64,000 bases of DNA from Pseudomonas brassicacearum subsp. neoaurantiaca (lineage in GTDB: Bacteria > Pseudomonadota > Gammaproteobacteria > Pseudomonadales > Pseudomonadaceae). The notes beneath the pieces are model-generated. The model was not told the origin of the DNA. It did not search any database and saw only the letters and a program-made list of their open reading frames with translations. Position numbers and translations under genes: made by a program. This document shows positions 17,318 to 26,855 of the stretch, piece after piece. The stretch is from positions 385,400 through 449,399 of the forward strand of contig NZ_VDLV01000010.1 of the NCBI RefSeq assembly GCF_013608025.1, read 5' to 3'. How positions within the stretch are numbered: the first letter of the stretch is position 1; the number at the start of each line of letters is the position of its first letter.

Positions 17318-18022
17318 TTATTGCTGGGCGATGCTGTAGCCGTCGAACGCTTTCTGCTGTTGCAGCGCGGTGACGATGCTTTTGCGGGTGGCCGGCTGTT
17401 CGGTGCCGTTGTTGTCCAGGAAGGTTTCGCTTTCCAGTTCGGCTTCTTCGCCTTCGCCAATGAAGTTGAAACCCAGGAACTCGAAGGCCTCGCGGTCGAC
17501 GTTCGGCTTGGAGCGTGGCGTGCGCAGGGGCAGGGTGACACTGATGCCGTCCTTGCTGATGACGAACACCTCGGCCTCCTTCTTGGGCCGCGAGGCCTTG
17601 CCCTTGCTGCCACTCGGGTTGCTGATGGCCTGGTGGGTCTGGTTCAGCACTTTCAGGGCCAGGCCATAGACCAGTTCCTGGAAGTCCGCATCATCCTTGT
17701 AGCTGGAAAGAATGCGGCTGATGGGGAAGCGGCTGCTGAGGTCTTCCAGGGCGGCAAAGTCTGCGGCTTCGGCATCCTTGAGTTGCTTGAGCTGGCCCAT
17801 CAGTTCGTAGGCCTTGTCGTCATCGAACGCATCGTGGGCCTGGCGAATGGCGGTGCGCAGTTCGCGGATCTGGTCGCTTTCGCGGTTCGACTGGAACGCA
17901 TCGAGGACCATCTCGCTGATGGTTTTGGCCTGGGGCAGATGCTGTGAAAGATTGATGGAGTTTTCGTATTCCGCTTTGGACGACAGGGTGACTACGGATT
18001 CAGCGGTATTGGAATCGGACAT
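17318..18022 (-). CDS. conserved hypothetical protein, no family recognised
   Basis: 234 residues from the ATG at 18022 (an in-frame start at 18067 is possible). No signal peptide or membrane segment. The middle (about 50-100) is charged and helical (QLKQLKDAEAADFAALEDLSSRF). A lysine-rich linker (GSKGKASRPKKEAEVF) leads to a short beta-rich tail ending in EFLGFNFIGEGEEAELESETF. The base composition and codon use look native. It stands alone between a REP pair and a DUF72 gene. I do not recognise its function. Confidence 0.75.
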   Translation of the reverse strand: MSDSNTAESVVTLSSKAEYENSINLSQHLPQAKTISEMVLDAFQSNRESDQIRELRTAIRQAHDAFDDDKAYELMGQLKQLKDAEAADFAALEDLSSRFPISRILSSYKDDADFQELVYGLALKVLNQTHQAISNPSGSKGKASRPKKEAEVFVISKDGISVTLPLRTPRSKPNVDREAFEFLGFNFIGEGEEAELESETFLDNNGTEQPATRKSIVTALQQQKAFDGYSIAQQ

Positions 18023-18143
18023 TGAAATTTCACTACTTCTGTTAGCGGGATAAGGCGAGAAAGGCATTGAGCTTTTTTCCGGTCGCCTAATCTATTGGAC
18101 ACGGGCGGTGTTGTCACGGTCGGACCGGTCACCGGTACGCATT

Positions 18144-18887
18144 TCAGTCGCGTAACAGTTCCATCAACCGCAACGCGTCCGGTGTCGCGGCGCCGCTGGC
18201 CGTGTTGTCGAAGATGCACCAGGTCGGTGTGTCCGGGGCGGCTTGCAAGGCTTGGGCGATTTGCCTGAGCCGGACGTCGTCGTAAGGCGTGTAATAGATT
18301 TTCGGTGAGCCGTGCAGACGGTAATAACGAATGCCGGGCCAACCCGCCGGGTGATCGCCGCCCGGCAGCGGCGACGGATCGGCGGCCACCCGGCCGATGC
18401 GCTCCGCCTGCAACATCGCCATGGCGTGTGGTGCGAGCCAGCTCGGGTGTCGAGGTTCGAGCACCGCAGCGCCTTGATAGCGGTCACGCAAGGCTCTGAA
18501 AAAAGCCTCGGCCTGCGCATCGTCAAAGGCCAGCGACGGTGGCAACTGAATCAACAGGCAGCCCAGTTTCTCCCCCAGTTGCGAGCACTGCCCGAGGAAT
18601 TCATCCACAAGCCCCTCGCAATCGAACAAGCGTCGTTCGTGGGTAATCTGCTTCGGAACCTTCACCGAGAAACGAAAATCCGCCGCCACGCTGCCTGCCC
18701 ATTTTGCGTAGGTGGCGGGACGGTGCGGGCGATAGAACGAGCTGTTGATCTCCACGGCTGGAAAGCGCGCGCTGTAGCGCTGCAGATGAGTCCCTTCCTC
18801 GGGAAAGGACGGCCATTGCGCCCTGGGCAACGACCAGCCGGCGCAGCCCAGGAAAAGGATTGAAGAGTGCGAACGTCGAGTCGCCAA
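18144..18887 (-). CDS. DUF72 (YecE-family) protein
   Basis: 247 residues. The start FLGCAGWSLPRAQWPSFPEEGTHLQRYSARFPAVEINSSFYR matches the DUF72 TIM-barrel signature (GxxGW, then the ExNSSFYR strand), and LEPRHPSW and YYRLHGSPKIYYTPY match later conserved blocks. The biochemical role of the family is unknown. It is transcribed apart from both neighbours, with a gap of about 77 bases to the GGDEF gene. Confidence 0.9.
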   Translation of the reverse strand: MATRRSHSSILFLGCAGWSLPRAQWPSFPEEGTHLQRYSARFPAVEINSSFYRPHRPATYAKWAGSVAADFRFSVKVPKQITHERRLFDCEGLVDEFLGQCSQLGEKLGCLLIQLPPSLAFDDAQAEAFFRALRDRYQGAAVLEPRHPSWLAPHAMAMLQAERIGRVAADPSPLPGGDHPAGWPGIRYYRLHGSPKIYYTPYDDVRLRQIAQALQAAPDTPTWCIFDNTASGAATPDALRLMELLRD

Positions 18888-18964
18888 CGTGAGAGACCTG
18901 ATTGCGGGGACAAAGCTATGACCGCGACAAACGTCTCAAGGGTTCATTTTTTGTAATCCTGGGG

Positions 18965-19978
18965 TCAGTCGCAGATCACATTCTTGCCGGCCATCTTGGA
19001 GCGATACAGTGCCTGGTCCGCCCGATCCATCAGCACCTCCTGGGTTTCGTCTTCGAGCCGCTGCACCACGCCAAAGCTCATGGTGATCTGGAAATCCCCC
19101 ACCGGCAGCAGGTCGGACAGGCCTCGACGAATGGTTTCGGCCATCAGGACCGCATCGGCCAAGGATGTATTGGGCAAGATCATGATGAATTCATCACCAC
19201 CCCAACGCACCAGCAGGTCACCGTCGCGCTCGCAACGCTTGACCGCCTGCACCACCTGAACCAGTGCTGCGTCCCCGAACGCATGGCCGTATCGATCATT
19301 GATGTCCTTGAAATCGTCGACGTCCATGGCGATCAGCGACAACGGTTCACGAAAGCGCTGGGCGCGTTCGCAGGCCAATGGCAGGGCTTGCTCCAGGCGA
19401 TAGCGGTTGGCGACCAGGGTCAAGGCGTCGGTTTCGGCGAGCCTGCGGTTTTCGTCGAGTTGGATTTGCAGTTGATGGTTGACCCGCGACAGTTCGCGGG
19501 TGCGTTCTTCAATGACTGCCTCGAGGGATTTGTTGCGCTGTTCCAGTTGCTCGAACAAGCGTTTCTTGTCGTCGATGCTGCGATGGGCGCCGATCATGCG
19601 GGCCACGCTGCCGTCGGGATTGCGGGCGATGACGTAGCCGCGGTCTTCGATCCAGATATAGGAACCGTCATGCGTGCGACAGCGGTATTCGGCCTGGTAT
19701 TTTGGCGACCGCTGTTCCAGATAGTCATCGAACAGCGCCATCACCTGAGGATAGTCCTGCGGATGGATCACGCTCTCCCAGGTCAGCACGGTGTTGCTCA
19801 GTGAATGAGGCGTGTAGCCGAGCATCGTGTACCAGCCGGGGTTGCGATAAACGAACCCGGTATTGGCGTTCCAGTCCCAGATGCCGTCGCTCACCAGTTC
19901 CATAATGGTGTGCAGCACGCTTTCGTCCAGGTCGGACAAATCGAACCGCAGCAAATCGATCTTCGAGGCGTCGTCCAT
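18965..19978 (-). CDS. PAS-GGDEF diguanylate cyclase
   Basis: 337 residues. A PAS/PAC sensor covers about 25-145 (SDGIWDWNANTGFVYRNPGWYTMLGY, then YRCRTHDGSYIWIEDRGYVIARN). A coiled coil links it (about 140-180, LFEQLEQRNKSLEAVIEERTRELSRVNHQL). The GGDEF domain has an intact active site (VRWGGDEFIMILP) and an RDGD inhibitory I-site five residues ahead of it, so product feedback is expected. It should make cyclic di-GMP in response to a small ligand or redox signal in the cytoplasm; no signal peptide is present. Confidence 0.94.
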   Translation of the reverse strand: MDDASKIDLLRFDLSDLDESVLHTIMELVSDGIWDWNANTGFVYRNPGWYTMLGYTPHSLSNTVLTWESVIHPQDYPQVMALFDDYLEQRSPKYQAEYRCRTHDGSYIWIEDRGYVIARNPDGSVARMIGAHRSIDDKKRLFEQLEQRNKSLEAVIEERTRELSRVNHQLQIQLDENRRLAETDALTLVANRYRLEQALPLACERAQRFREPLSLIAMDVDDFKDINDRYGHAFGDAALVQVVQAVKRCERDGDLLVRWGGDEFIMILPNTSLADAVLMAETIRRGLSDLLPVGDFQITMSFGVVQRLEDETQEVLMDRADQALYRSKMAGKNVICD

Positions 19979-20114
19979 CGTTGTTCCTCAATCAGCCCTG
20001 ATATCAAAATGCTCTTTGAGGATGAAGAGTAGCCGATGGGACGGAGGGGCACTAGCCGGAGCATGGCTGGTGGGGCGCCGCAGGGCTCATGCATCGAAGC
20101 AGGATGGCCTCATC

Positions 20115-20142
20115 GTGGCGAGGGAGCAAGCTCCCTCGCCAC
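20115..20142. repeat. single REP palindrome
   Basis: GTGGCGAGGGAGCAAGCTCC followed by CTCGCCAC: 13-base complementary arms round AA. It sits just past the stop of the LysR gene. Confidence 0.85.
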
Positions 20143-20161
20143 AATTCATTCGACTCAAAGC

Positions 20162-21064
20162 TTAGGGTTTGCCCCACTTCTCCAGCGCAAACTCGACAAA
20201 ACTGCGCAGCTTCGGCAAACGATAGCGATCCTGGGCGTACGCCAGGCTCATTGGCCGATGGGGCAGTTGATAATCCTGCAGCAGCGCCACCAATAGTCCG
20301 TCTTTCAGGTCCTGGGCAACCAGCGCGTCCGGCAGCATCACCACGCCCATGCCGGCCAGGGCGGCGCGATGCAGGCCCGAGGAGCTGTTGATCAGCATCG
20401 GCCCGGTCACCGGCACCTTGATTTCGCCTTCTGGCCCGTTGATAGGCCAGAGGTCCTGGGCGAATCGCCATTCGTCAGCGGCAGAATAGGCAAACGACAG
20501 GCAGTCGTGCTGTTGCAGGTCATCGGGTTGTCGTGGCGTGCCTCGCCGTGCCAGGTAAGCCGGGGACGCGCAAATGGTCAAGGTGTAGTCCACCAGGGGC
20601 CGGGCGATCAGCTTGGGATCGACAGGGCCCAGGCGGACGGCGACGTCGAAGCCGTGGTCGAGCAGGTCGAGTCGCTGGTTGGTCAAGACCACGTCGAGCT
20701 TGACCTGTGGGCAGCGCTGGCTGAATTCGGCCAGGGCCGGCGCCAGGCGCTCCGTGCCGAAGGTCAGCGGCGCGGTGATGCGCAAAGTGCCGGTGGGGTC
20801 GCCCTGGGTCTGCTCCGCCAGGCGTTCGGAGTCGGCGACCAGCCCGATCACTTCCAGGCAGCGTTGGTAGTAGGCCGAGCCGAACTCGGTCAGGCGCTGG
20901 CGCCGCGTTGTCCGGTTGATCAGGCGCACGCCGAGGCGCTGCTCCAGCGCGCGAAGGTGATTGCCCACCATGGTGGTGGACATCTCGCAGGCCTGGGCCG
21001 CCGCCGTCAGGCTGCCGGCTTCCACGACTTTCACGTAAACGGTCATTGCCTGGAATAGGTCCAT
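20162..21064 (-). CDS. LysR-family transcriptional regulator
   Basis: 300 residues from the ATG at 21064. The winged helix is at the N-terminus (DLFQAMTVYVKVVEAGSLTAAAQACEMSTTMVGNHLRALEQRLGVRLINRTTRRQRLTEFG), then a LysR substrate-binding domain of the CrgA-like group (GTLRITAPLTFGTERLAPALAEF). It diverges from an ArgD-like aminotransferase with about 98 bases between starts, so it may control that gene; LysR proteins of this subgroup often act locally. Confidence 0.93.
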   Translation of the reverse strand: MDLFQAMTVYVKVVEAGSLTAAAQACEMSTTMVGNHLRALEQRLGVRLINRTTRRQRLTEFGSAYYQRCLEVIGLVADSERLAEQTQGDPTGTLRITAPLTFGTERLAPALAEFSQRCPQVKLDVVLTNQRLDLLDHGFDVAVRLGPVDPKLIARPLVDYTLTICASPAYLARRGTPRQPDDLQQHDCLSFAYSAADEWRFAQDLWPINGPEGEIKVPVTGPMLINSSSGLHRAALAGMGVVMLPDALVAQDLKDGLLVALLQDYQLPHRPMSLAYAQDRYRLPKLRSFVEFALEKWGKP

Positions 21065-21162
21065 TATCAAGCTCAGCTTTTAAATGATTGAAGTAAAGCG
21101 ATGTTTATCCATTGAGGGTGGCTAACCATACTGGAAAAAACCATCCAATGGAGTTAGATGTC

Positions 21163-22338
21163 ATGACCGCCGCCTGCCTGATGACCACTTACCAACCCCT
21201 GCCGCTGAATTTTACCCACGGGTTGGGAACGCGCCTGTGGGACCAGGACGGTCGCGAATACCTCGATGCGGTGGCAGGCGTGGCGGTAACCAACGTCGGG
21301 CATTCCCATCCCCGGCTGGTGGCGGCCATCAGCGAGCAGGCCGGCCTGTTGCTGCACACCTCCAACCTGTACAGCATCGACTGGCAACAACGGTTGGCCG
21401 GCAGACTCACGCAGCTGTCGGGAATGGACCGGGCGTTTTTCAACAACTCCGGAGCCGAGGCCAACGAAACCGCGTTAAAACTGGCGCGTCTGCATGGCTG
21501 GCACAAAGGCGTCGAGCAGCCGCTGGTGGTGGTCATGGACAACGCCTTCCATGGGCGCACATTGGGCACGATGTCTGCCAGCGACGGCCCATCGGTACGG
21601 CTGGGGTTCAATCGGCTGCCGGGGGATTTCATCAAGGTGCCGTTTGGCGATCTCGCCGCGTTGGAGAAAATCCAGCAGGCCCAAGGCGAGCGTATCGTCG
21701 CGATTCTGGTGGAGCCGATCCAAGGGGAAAGTGGCGTGCAAGTCGCACCGCCGGGTTACCTGCGGGCGCTGCGGGACCTGTGCAACCGGCGCGCCTGGTT
21801 GTTGATGTTGGACGAGATCCAGACCGGCATCGGCCGCACCGGCCAGTGGTTCGCGTTCCAGCACGAGGACATCGTGCCGGACGTCATGACCCTCGCCAAA
21901 GGCTTGGGTAACGGTGTGCCCATCGGCGCCTGTCTGGCCCGGGGCAAGGCTGCCGAGCTGTTCACCCCCGGCAGCCATGGCAGTACGTTTGGCGGCAATC
22001 CGCTGGCCTGTCGCGTCGGTTGCACGGTGCTGGACATCATCGAGGAGCAAGGTTTGGTGGAGAACGCCAGGCGTCAGGGCGAGCAACTGCTCAGCCGGTT
22101 GCGGGCTGAGTTGGCGGACAACCCGAACGTGCTGGAGATTCGGGGTCAAGGTTTGATGATCGGCATCGAGCTCAAGCAGCCGGTGCGCGACCTGACGCTC
22201 AGTGCCGCCCGGGACCATGGATTGCTGATCAACGTCACCCGGGGCAAGACCATCCGCCTGTTGCCGCCGCTGACCATTGACGGGCGGGAAGTGGAGATGA
22301 TCGCCAGGGGCGTGAGCCGTAGTTTGGCGCAGGCGTGA
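21163..22338 (+). CDS. class III PLP aminotransferase, acetylornithine aminotransferase-like
   Basis: 391 residues from the ATG at 21163, preceded by GGAG at a nine-base spacing. The fold type I class III pattern is clear: [43 protein letters not shown] and the PLP lysine in [16 protein letters not shown]. ArgD/AruC enzymes transfer the delta-amino group of acetylornithine or succinylornithine to 2-oxoglutarate. It is not near other arginine genes, so it is probably a paralogue rather than the main ArgD. Confidence 0.88.
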   Translation: MTAACLMTTYQPLPLNFTHGLGTRLWDQDGREYLDAVAGVAVTNVGHSHPRLVAAISEQAGLLLHTSNLYSIDWQQRLAGRLTQLSGMDRAFFNNSGAEANETALKLARLHGWHKGVEQPLVVVMDNAFHGRTLGTMSASDGPSVRLGFNRLPGDFIKVPFGDLAALEKIQQAQGERIVAILVEPIQGESGVQVAPPGYLRALRDLCNRRAWLLMLDEIQTGIGRTGQWFAFQHEDIVPDVMTLAKGLGNGVPIGACLARGKAAELFTPGSHGSTFGGNPLACRVGCTVLDIIEEQGLVENARRQGEQLLSRLRAELADNPNVLEIRGQGLMIGIELKQPVRDLTLSAARDHGLLINVTRGKTIRLLPPLTIDGREVEMIARGVSRSLAQA

Positions 22339-22491
22339 AACGACTCCGGCGGGGTGACGAACGGTATTTTCCGGTCGGGGCGAAGCGCAGCGTAGCGGGA
22401 CGGAATTTTTAACGATTGTCGCGTTCCAACGCCAGCCAGAGTCGATTGCCTACACTTTGGCAACCAGACTGAAAATCCCAGGAGCATCTCC

Positions 22492-23223
22492 ATGTTCACC
22501 TCGCGTCGCTTGATCGTTGTCGCTACTGCCGTGGCCCTGTTGTCCGGCTGTGCGTCGCCCAACCCCTATGACAACCAGGGCCAGGCCTCTACCGAATCTT
22601 CGGGCATGAGCAAAACCGCCAAGTACGGCGGCCTCGGTGCACTGGCGGGGGCCCTGGCCGGTGCGGCCATCGGTCACGATAACCGGGGCAAGGGCGCGTT
22701 GATCGGCGCCGCAGTGGTCGGCGCCTCGGCGGCTGGCTACGGTTACTACGCCGACCAGCAGGAAAAGAAACTGCGCGCCAGCATGGCCAATACCGGTGTT
22801 GAAGTGCAGCGCCAGGGCGACCAGATCAAGCTGATCATGCCGGGCAACATCACCTTCGCCACCGACTCGGCGAACATCGCGTCCAGCTTCTACCAGCCGC
22901 TGAACAACCTGGCCAACTCCCTCAAGGAGTTCAACCAGAACCAGATCGAAATCGTCGGCTACACCGACAGCACCGGCAGCCGCCAGCACAACATGGACCT
23001 GTCCCAGCGTCGTGCCCAGAGCGTGGCGACCTACCTGACGTCCCAGGGCGTAAGTGGTGCCAACCTCTCGGCCCGTGGCGCCGGCCCGGACAACCCGGTG
23101 GCAAGCAACGCCGACGTCAATGGCCGCGCGCAGAACCGTCGCGTCGAAGTCAACCTCAAGGCGATTCCGGGGCAGCAGTACCAGGCCCCGCAGCAGCAGG
23201 GGCAGACTTACCAGCAGTATTAG
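22492..23223 (+). CDS. OmpA-family outer-membrane lipoprotein (YiaD-like)
   Basis: 243 residues. A lipobox LLSGC places the lipid-modified Cys at residue 20. A glycine-zipper segment (GGLGALAGALAGAAIGHDNRGKGALIGAAVVGASAAGYGYY, about 47-86) precedes the OmpA C-terminal peptidoglycan-binding domain (NQIEIVGYTDSTGSRQHNMDLSQRRAQSVATYL). The tail is rich in Gln. It likely tethers the outer membrane to peptidoglycan. A strong terminator follows, so it is a single-gene unit. Confidence 0.93.
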   Translation: MFTSRRLIVVATAVALLSGCASPNPYDNQGQASTESSGMSKTAKYGGLGALAGALAGAAIGHDNRGKGALIGAAVVGASAAGYGYYADQQEKKLRASMANTGVEVQRQGDQIKLIMPGNITFATDSANIASSFYQPLNNLANSLKEFNQNQIEIVGYTDSTGSRQHNMDLSQRRAQSVATYLTSQGVSGANLSARGAGPDNPVASNADVNGRAQNRRVEVNLKAIPGQQYQAPQQQGQTYQQY

Positions 23224-23246
23224 TAAGCGCTGGGCGGTAACTGAAA

Positions 23247-23279
23247 GGGGGACCCCGGAAATGGGGTCCCCCTTTTTTT
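23247..23279 (+). terminator. rho-independent terminator of the OmpA-like gene
   Basis: Ten-base stem GGGGGACCCC / GGGGTCCCCC, six-base loop and a run of T. Confidence 0.92.
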
Positions 23280-23300
23280 GCGGCTAGCGTTTGGGCTTTT

Positions 23301-23431
23301 GTGGCGAGGGAGCTTGCTCCCGCTGGACTGCGAAGCAGGCCCAAAATCGGCATCGCGGTGTGTCTGAAGAACTGAGGTGAAGTTTCTGGGGGGCTGCTGC
23401 GCAGCCCAGCGGGAGCAAGCTCCCTCGCCAC
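23301..23431. repeat. REP pair (GTGGCGAGGGAG family), inverted
   Basis: GTGGCGAGGGAGCTTGCTCC at the left and GGGAGCAAGCTCCCTCGCCA at the right, about 131 bases overall. It marks the downstream end of ehuA. Confidence 0.87.
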
Positions 23432-23456
23432 GAAGTGTTCACTTGTGTGACGGGGG

Positions 23457-24326
23457 CTAGTTAGCCTCTTTCACCGCACTCAAGAACGCACACGTGCGCT
23501 CCTGCTGTGGGTGCTCGAAGATCTGCGCCGGCGTGCCTTGCTCATGAATCTGCCCCTTGTAGAAAAAGCACACCCGATCAGCGAACTCCCGCGCAAATCC
23601 CATCTGGTGGGTCACCATCAGCATCGTCAGGTTGTGTTCGGCGCCCAGCTTGCGGATCACGTTCAGCACTTCGCCGCACAGCTCCGGATCCAGCGCCGAA
23701 GTCACTTCGTCAAACAGCATCACTTTCGGCCGCATCGCCAGCGCCCGGGCAATCGCCACCCGCTGTTGCTGGCCGCCGGATAGCTGCGACGGGTAATGAT
23801 CGAGCTTGTTGCCCAGGCCCACCAGTTCCAGCAGGTCGGCGGCGCGCTCGCGGGCTTCCTTCGGGTTCATGCCCAGCACCTGCACCGGCGCCTCGATGAC
23901 GTTTTGCAGCGCGGTCATGTGGGGGAACAGGTTGAAACTCTGGAACACCATGCCGATCTTGCCCCGCACCCGGCGGATGTGTCGGTCGTTGGCCGGCACC
24001 AGCACGCCGTTGCGGTTGGGCATGTGGGTCAGGGAATCGTCCTCGATGCGGATCTGGCCTTGGTCGATGCCTTCGAGCGTCATCAACACCCGCAGCAACG
24101 TGGACTTGCCCGAGCCGCTGGGGCCGATGATCGCGACCTTTTCACCGGGCGCGACATCCAGGTTCAAGTGATCCAGCACGGTGAAGCTGCCATAGCTTTT
24201 GGTCACGTCCTGGAAACTCACAATCGGCCGGGACGGTGTCGGAATTTGCATGGCCGGGGCCTCCTGCTGCGATGCCAGCGTGCTGCGCCGGGACAAATCG
24301 TTGGGCGTGGACAGAGGTAAAGTCAT
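23457..24326 (-). CDS. ehuA: ectoine/hydroxyectoine ABC transporter ATP-binding protein
   Basis: 289 residues. Walker A is GPSGSGKST, the signature is LSGGQQQRVAIARAL and Walker B is VMLFDEVTSALDPE, all of the polar amino-acid importer type. The start at 24326 shares one base with the ehuD stop (TAATG), which favours it over an internal ATG at 24251. The first 25 residues are then an N-terminal extension. The context of ehuB, enuR and eut/doe genes identifies the substrate as ectoine or 5-hydroxyectoine. Confidence 0.93.
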   Translation of the reverse strand: MTLPLSTPNDLSRRSTLASQQEAPAMQIPTPSRPIVSFQDVTKSYGSFTVLDHLNLDVAPGEKVAIIGPSGSGKSTLLRVLMTLEGIDQGQIRIEDDSLTHMPNRNGVLVPANDRHIRRVRGKIGMVFQSFNLFPHMTALQNVIEAPVQVLGMNPKEARERAADLLELVGLGNKLDHYPSQLSGGQQQRVAIARALAMRPKVMLFDEVTSALDPELCGEVLNVIRKLGAEHNLTMLMVTHQMGFAREFADRVCFFYKGQIHEQGTPAQIFEHPQQERTCAFLSAVKEAN

Positions 24327-24982
24327 TAGCGTAGCTCCATGCGCGTTTCAAGACGCCGTACCAGATAGGCCAGGGCGAGGCTCAGGGCGAGGAAGAACAG
24401 GCCGACCATCGTGATCGGTTCCAGGTAGCGGAAATTCTCGGAGCCGATGTTCTTGGCCTGCTGCATGATTTCCACCACCGTAATGGCCGACAGCACTGGC
24501 GTGTCCTTGAGCATCGCCACCAGGTAATTGCCCAGCGGCGGCACGATGGGGCGCAATGCCTGGGGCAGGATGATGTTGCGGTAGGCGTCGTACGGCGCGA
24601 TGTTCAACGCGGTCACCGCTTCCCACTGCGCCCGTGGCACCGCGTCGAGACCACTGCGATAAACCTCGGCGATGTAGCAGGCGTAATGCAGGCCGATGCC
24701 CACGATGCCGACTTGCATGGCCGTCAGGCTCAGGCCGTAGTTGGGCAGCACGTAATAGAGGAAGTAGACCTGGATCAGCAGCGGCGTGCTGCGGATGAAC
24801 TCGATTACCGCGGTGGCCGGCCACGACAGCCAGAATTTGCGGCTGCGTCGGCCAATCGCCAGGAACAGCCCCAGCACGATCGCGATCAGGAAACCGATCA
24901 ACGTGATACCCACGGTGTTGAGAGACGCGCGTAGCAGATCCGGGAGGATTTGCGCCGCGTAGGACCAGTCGAACAGTGTCAT
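24326..24982 (-). CDS. ehuD: ectoine/hydroxyectoine ABC transporter permease
   Basis: 218 residues with about five membrane helices and the HisMQ-type permease core; the EAA loop that docks the ATPase is seen as WEAVTALNIAPYDAYRNIILPQALR. It overlaps the ehuC stop by four bases and couples to ehuA. It should pair with EhuC to form the membrane channel. Confidence 0.92.
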   Translation of the reverse strand: MTLFDWSYAAQILPDLLRASLNTVGITLIGFLIAIVLGLFLAIGRRSRKFWLSWPATAVIEFIRSTPLLIQVYFLYYVLPNYGLSLTAMQVGIVGIGLHYACYIAEVYRSGLDAVPRAQWEAVTALNIAPYDAYRNIILPQALRPIVPPLGNYLVAMLKDTPVLSAITVVEIMQQAKNIGSENFRYLEPITMVGLFFLALSLALAYLVRRLETRMELR

Positions 24983-25638
24983 GACAGACCTCCACGCATC
25001 CGGCCCCGGCTCAGCCGTCGCTCGATGTTGCGCATGCCGAAGTTGATGGCCTGGGCGAGGATGAAATACATCACCAGCGCCAGACTAAATATCTCCAGGG
25101 TCTGGAACGTCGCCTGATCCAACTGGCGCGCCCGGAAACTCAGGTCCGACAAGGTGATCAGTGACACCAGCGAAGTATTCTTCAGCAGCTCGATCAGCAG
25201 GTTGGTACCCGGTGGAATCGCCGCCAACAACGCCTGCGGCAAGATGATCCGCTTGAAGCGCGTGAAGGCGCTGAAGTTCAGCGCCGTGCAGGCTTCGTAT
25301 TGGCCCTTGGCGACCGAGCTGATGGCGCCGCGCATCACCTCGGCCCCATACGCGCCAATGTGCAGGCCCAGGCCGACGATCGCTACGGCGTAAGGGCTCA
25401 GTTCGACGTTGAAGGGTGGAAGCGGCAGTACGAAGAACAGCCAGAACAACTGCACCAGCAGCGACGTCCCTCGGAACACTTCGATGTAAGCGATGGAAAA
25501 CCAGCGCAACGCGCGCCACGGCGACAGCCGCCCGAGCGCGGCGAGCACCGCCGCGACAATCGCCAGCAGCGAGCCAAAGAACGTCACCTGGAGCGTGACC
25601 CAGGCCCCTTGAATCAATAACGGAAGTAATTCGCCCAT
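24979..25638 (-). CDS. ehuC: ectoine/hydroxyectoine ABC transporter permease
   Basis: 219 residues, the same fold as its neighbour EhuD: YIEVFRGTSLLVQLFWLFFVLP near residues 51-73 and the EAA loop YEACTALNFSAFTRFKRIILPQALL. It is separated from ehuB by 73 bases, in which I see no terminator, so ehuBCDA is probably one transcript. Confidence 0.92.
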   Translation of the reverse strand: MGELLPLLIQGAWVTLQVTFFGSLLAIVAAVLAALGRLSPWRALRWFSIAYIEVFRGTSLLVQLFWLFFVLPLPPFNVELSPYAVAIVGLGLHIGAYGAEVMRGAISSVAKGQYEACTALNFSAFTRFKRIILPQALLAAIPPGTNLLIELLKNTSLVSLITLSDLSFRARQLDQATFQTLEIFSLALVMYFILAQAINFGMRNIERRLSRGRMRGGLS

Positions 25639-25711
25639 GGTTCAACCCGATGTCCGATGAAGCGGGGAACAGGCATTACGCTCGGTGCGTCATGCCCGTT
25701 TCGGCGTGCCA

Positions 25712-26569
25712 TTAGGGCTGAGCGCAGAGCTCGGCCGCAGTCTTGCTGGTGACGTTGGATTTGTCGAAACCGAATGGCGCGACGGCCTTGAGGTGTTCTT
25801 CCGAACCCAGCCATTTTTTCAGCTCGGCGTTGACCGCGTCGCGCAGGTCCTTGTCCTCGGGGCGGAAGGCCAGGGCGCCGTAGCCGATGTGGGACGGGTC
25901 GTCCTTGAATTCGGTCATCGCCTCGACCTTGTCACCGCCCTTGGCGGCCAGGCCTTTCATGGTCAGTTGCGTGCCGACGGCGGCGTCGGCGCGACCGGCG
26001 CGCACGGCTTGCAGTTGTGCGGTGGTGTCGGGGACCTGCAGGATCTGGTCATCCTTGACCCCGGAGTCGCGGGCGTACGCCAGGTTCACGGTGCCGGCCA
26101 TGATTGCCAGCTTCACATCCGGTTGCTTGGCGATGTCTTCATAACTGTGGAGTTTTTTCGGGTTGCCCTTGGCCACGAGCAAGGCGTCAGGCAACTGGTA
26201 CTGCGGATCGGTGAACAACACTTGCTTGCAGCGTGCCGGAGTGATGTACATGCCGGCGGCAATCACGTCGAAGCGACCGGCGCGCAGGCCCGGAATCAGC
26301 GAGCCCCATTCGGTGAGCACGCCGTTGACCTGTTTGATGCCCATCTTGGCGAAGATGATCTTGGCGATCTCCGGCGATTCACCGGTGACGGTGCCGTCGG
26401 TTTCGGTGAAGGCAAACGGGGTTTCGTTGGCGTAGCCGATGCGGATGCTGCTATTGCTTTTGACGGTGTCCAGGGTCGCCGCCTGGACGCTGCTGGCCAG
26501 GCCAAGCACGGCACAGGTCAACAAGAGCCGGCGCAAAGGTGTGCAAGTGCGGGGAAGAAAATTGCTCAT
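25712..26569 (-). CDS. ehuB: ectoine/hydroxyectoine periplasmic binding protein
   Basis: 285 residues. A Sec signal peptide (RRLLLTCAVLGLASSVQA) ends near residue 30. The mature part is a class II solute-binding protein of the polar amino-acid group (IRIGYANETPFAFTE, GVLTEWGSLIPGLRAGRFDVIAAGMYIT). It captures ectoine in the periplasm and delivers it to EhuC/EhuD. First gene of the importer operon, divergent from enuR. Confidence 0.93.
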   Translation of the reverse strand: MSNFLPRTCTPLRRLLLTCAVLGLASSVQAATLDTVKSNSSIRIGYANETPFAFTETDGTVTGESPEIAKIIFAKMGIKQVNGVLTEWGSLIPGLRAGRFDVIAAGMYITPARCKQVLFTDPQYQLPDALLVAKGNPKKLHSYEDIAKQPDVKLAIMAGTVNLAYARDSGVKDDQILQVPDTTAQLQAVRAGRADAAVGTQLTMKGLAAKGGDKVEAMTEFKDDPSHIGYGALAFRPEDKDLRDAVNAELKKWLGSEEHLKAVAPFGFDKSNVTSKTAAELCAQP

Positions 26570-26777
26570 CGATAAAATCTCCTGTTTCTTGTGGATCCGT
26601 CAGCGGACGGTTCTGTGTTAGGAGGCAGTGTGACAAGAGCAAAACGTACGGCGGATCCGGGCGTGGCTTGAAATCGGGATTGGCGCCGGTACAGGTCGGT
26701 CCGGCTTTTTGTCGGGGCATGCACCCGCCTGGATAACGACCTTGGACCGAGCATACAAAAGCCCCGGCGCGGATTGT

Positions 26778-26793
26778 ATTGCACTAGGACAAT
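26778..26793. promoter_or_regulatory. candidate EnuR operator, site 1
   Basis: ATTGCACTAGGACAAT is palindromic as ATTG-N2-CTAG-N2-CAAT. It lies 62 bases before enuR and 208 bases before ehuB, in the divergent promoter region. A matching word recurs before eutB. Confidence 0.5.
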
Positions 26794-26855
26794 TGCTTTG
26801 CCGCGATGGCCGCGCAATGCTGTGCGCACCCGTTCTCACGCCGGTTATAGCCGTT

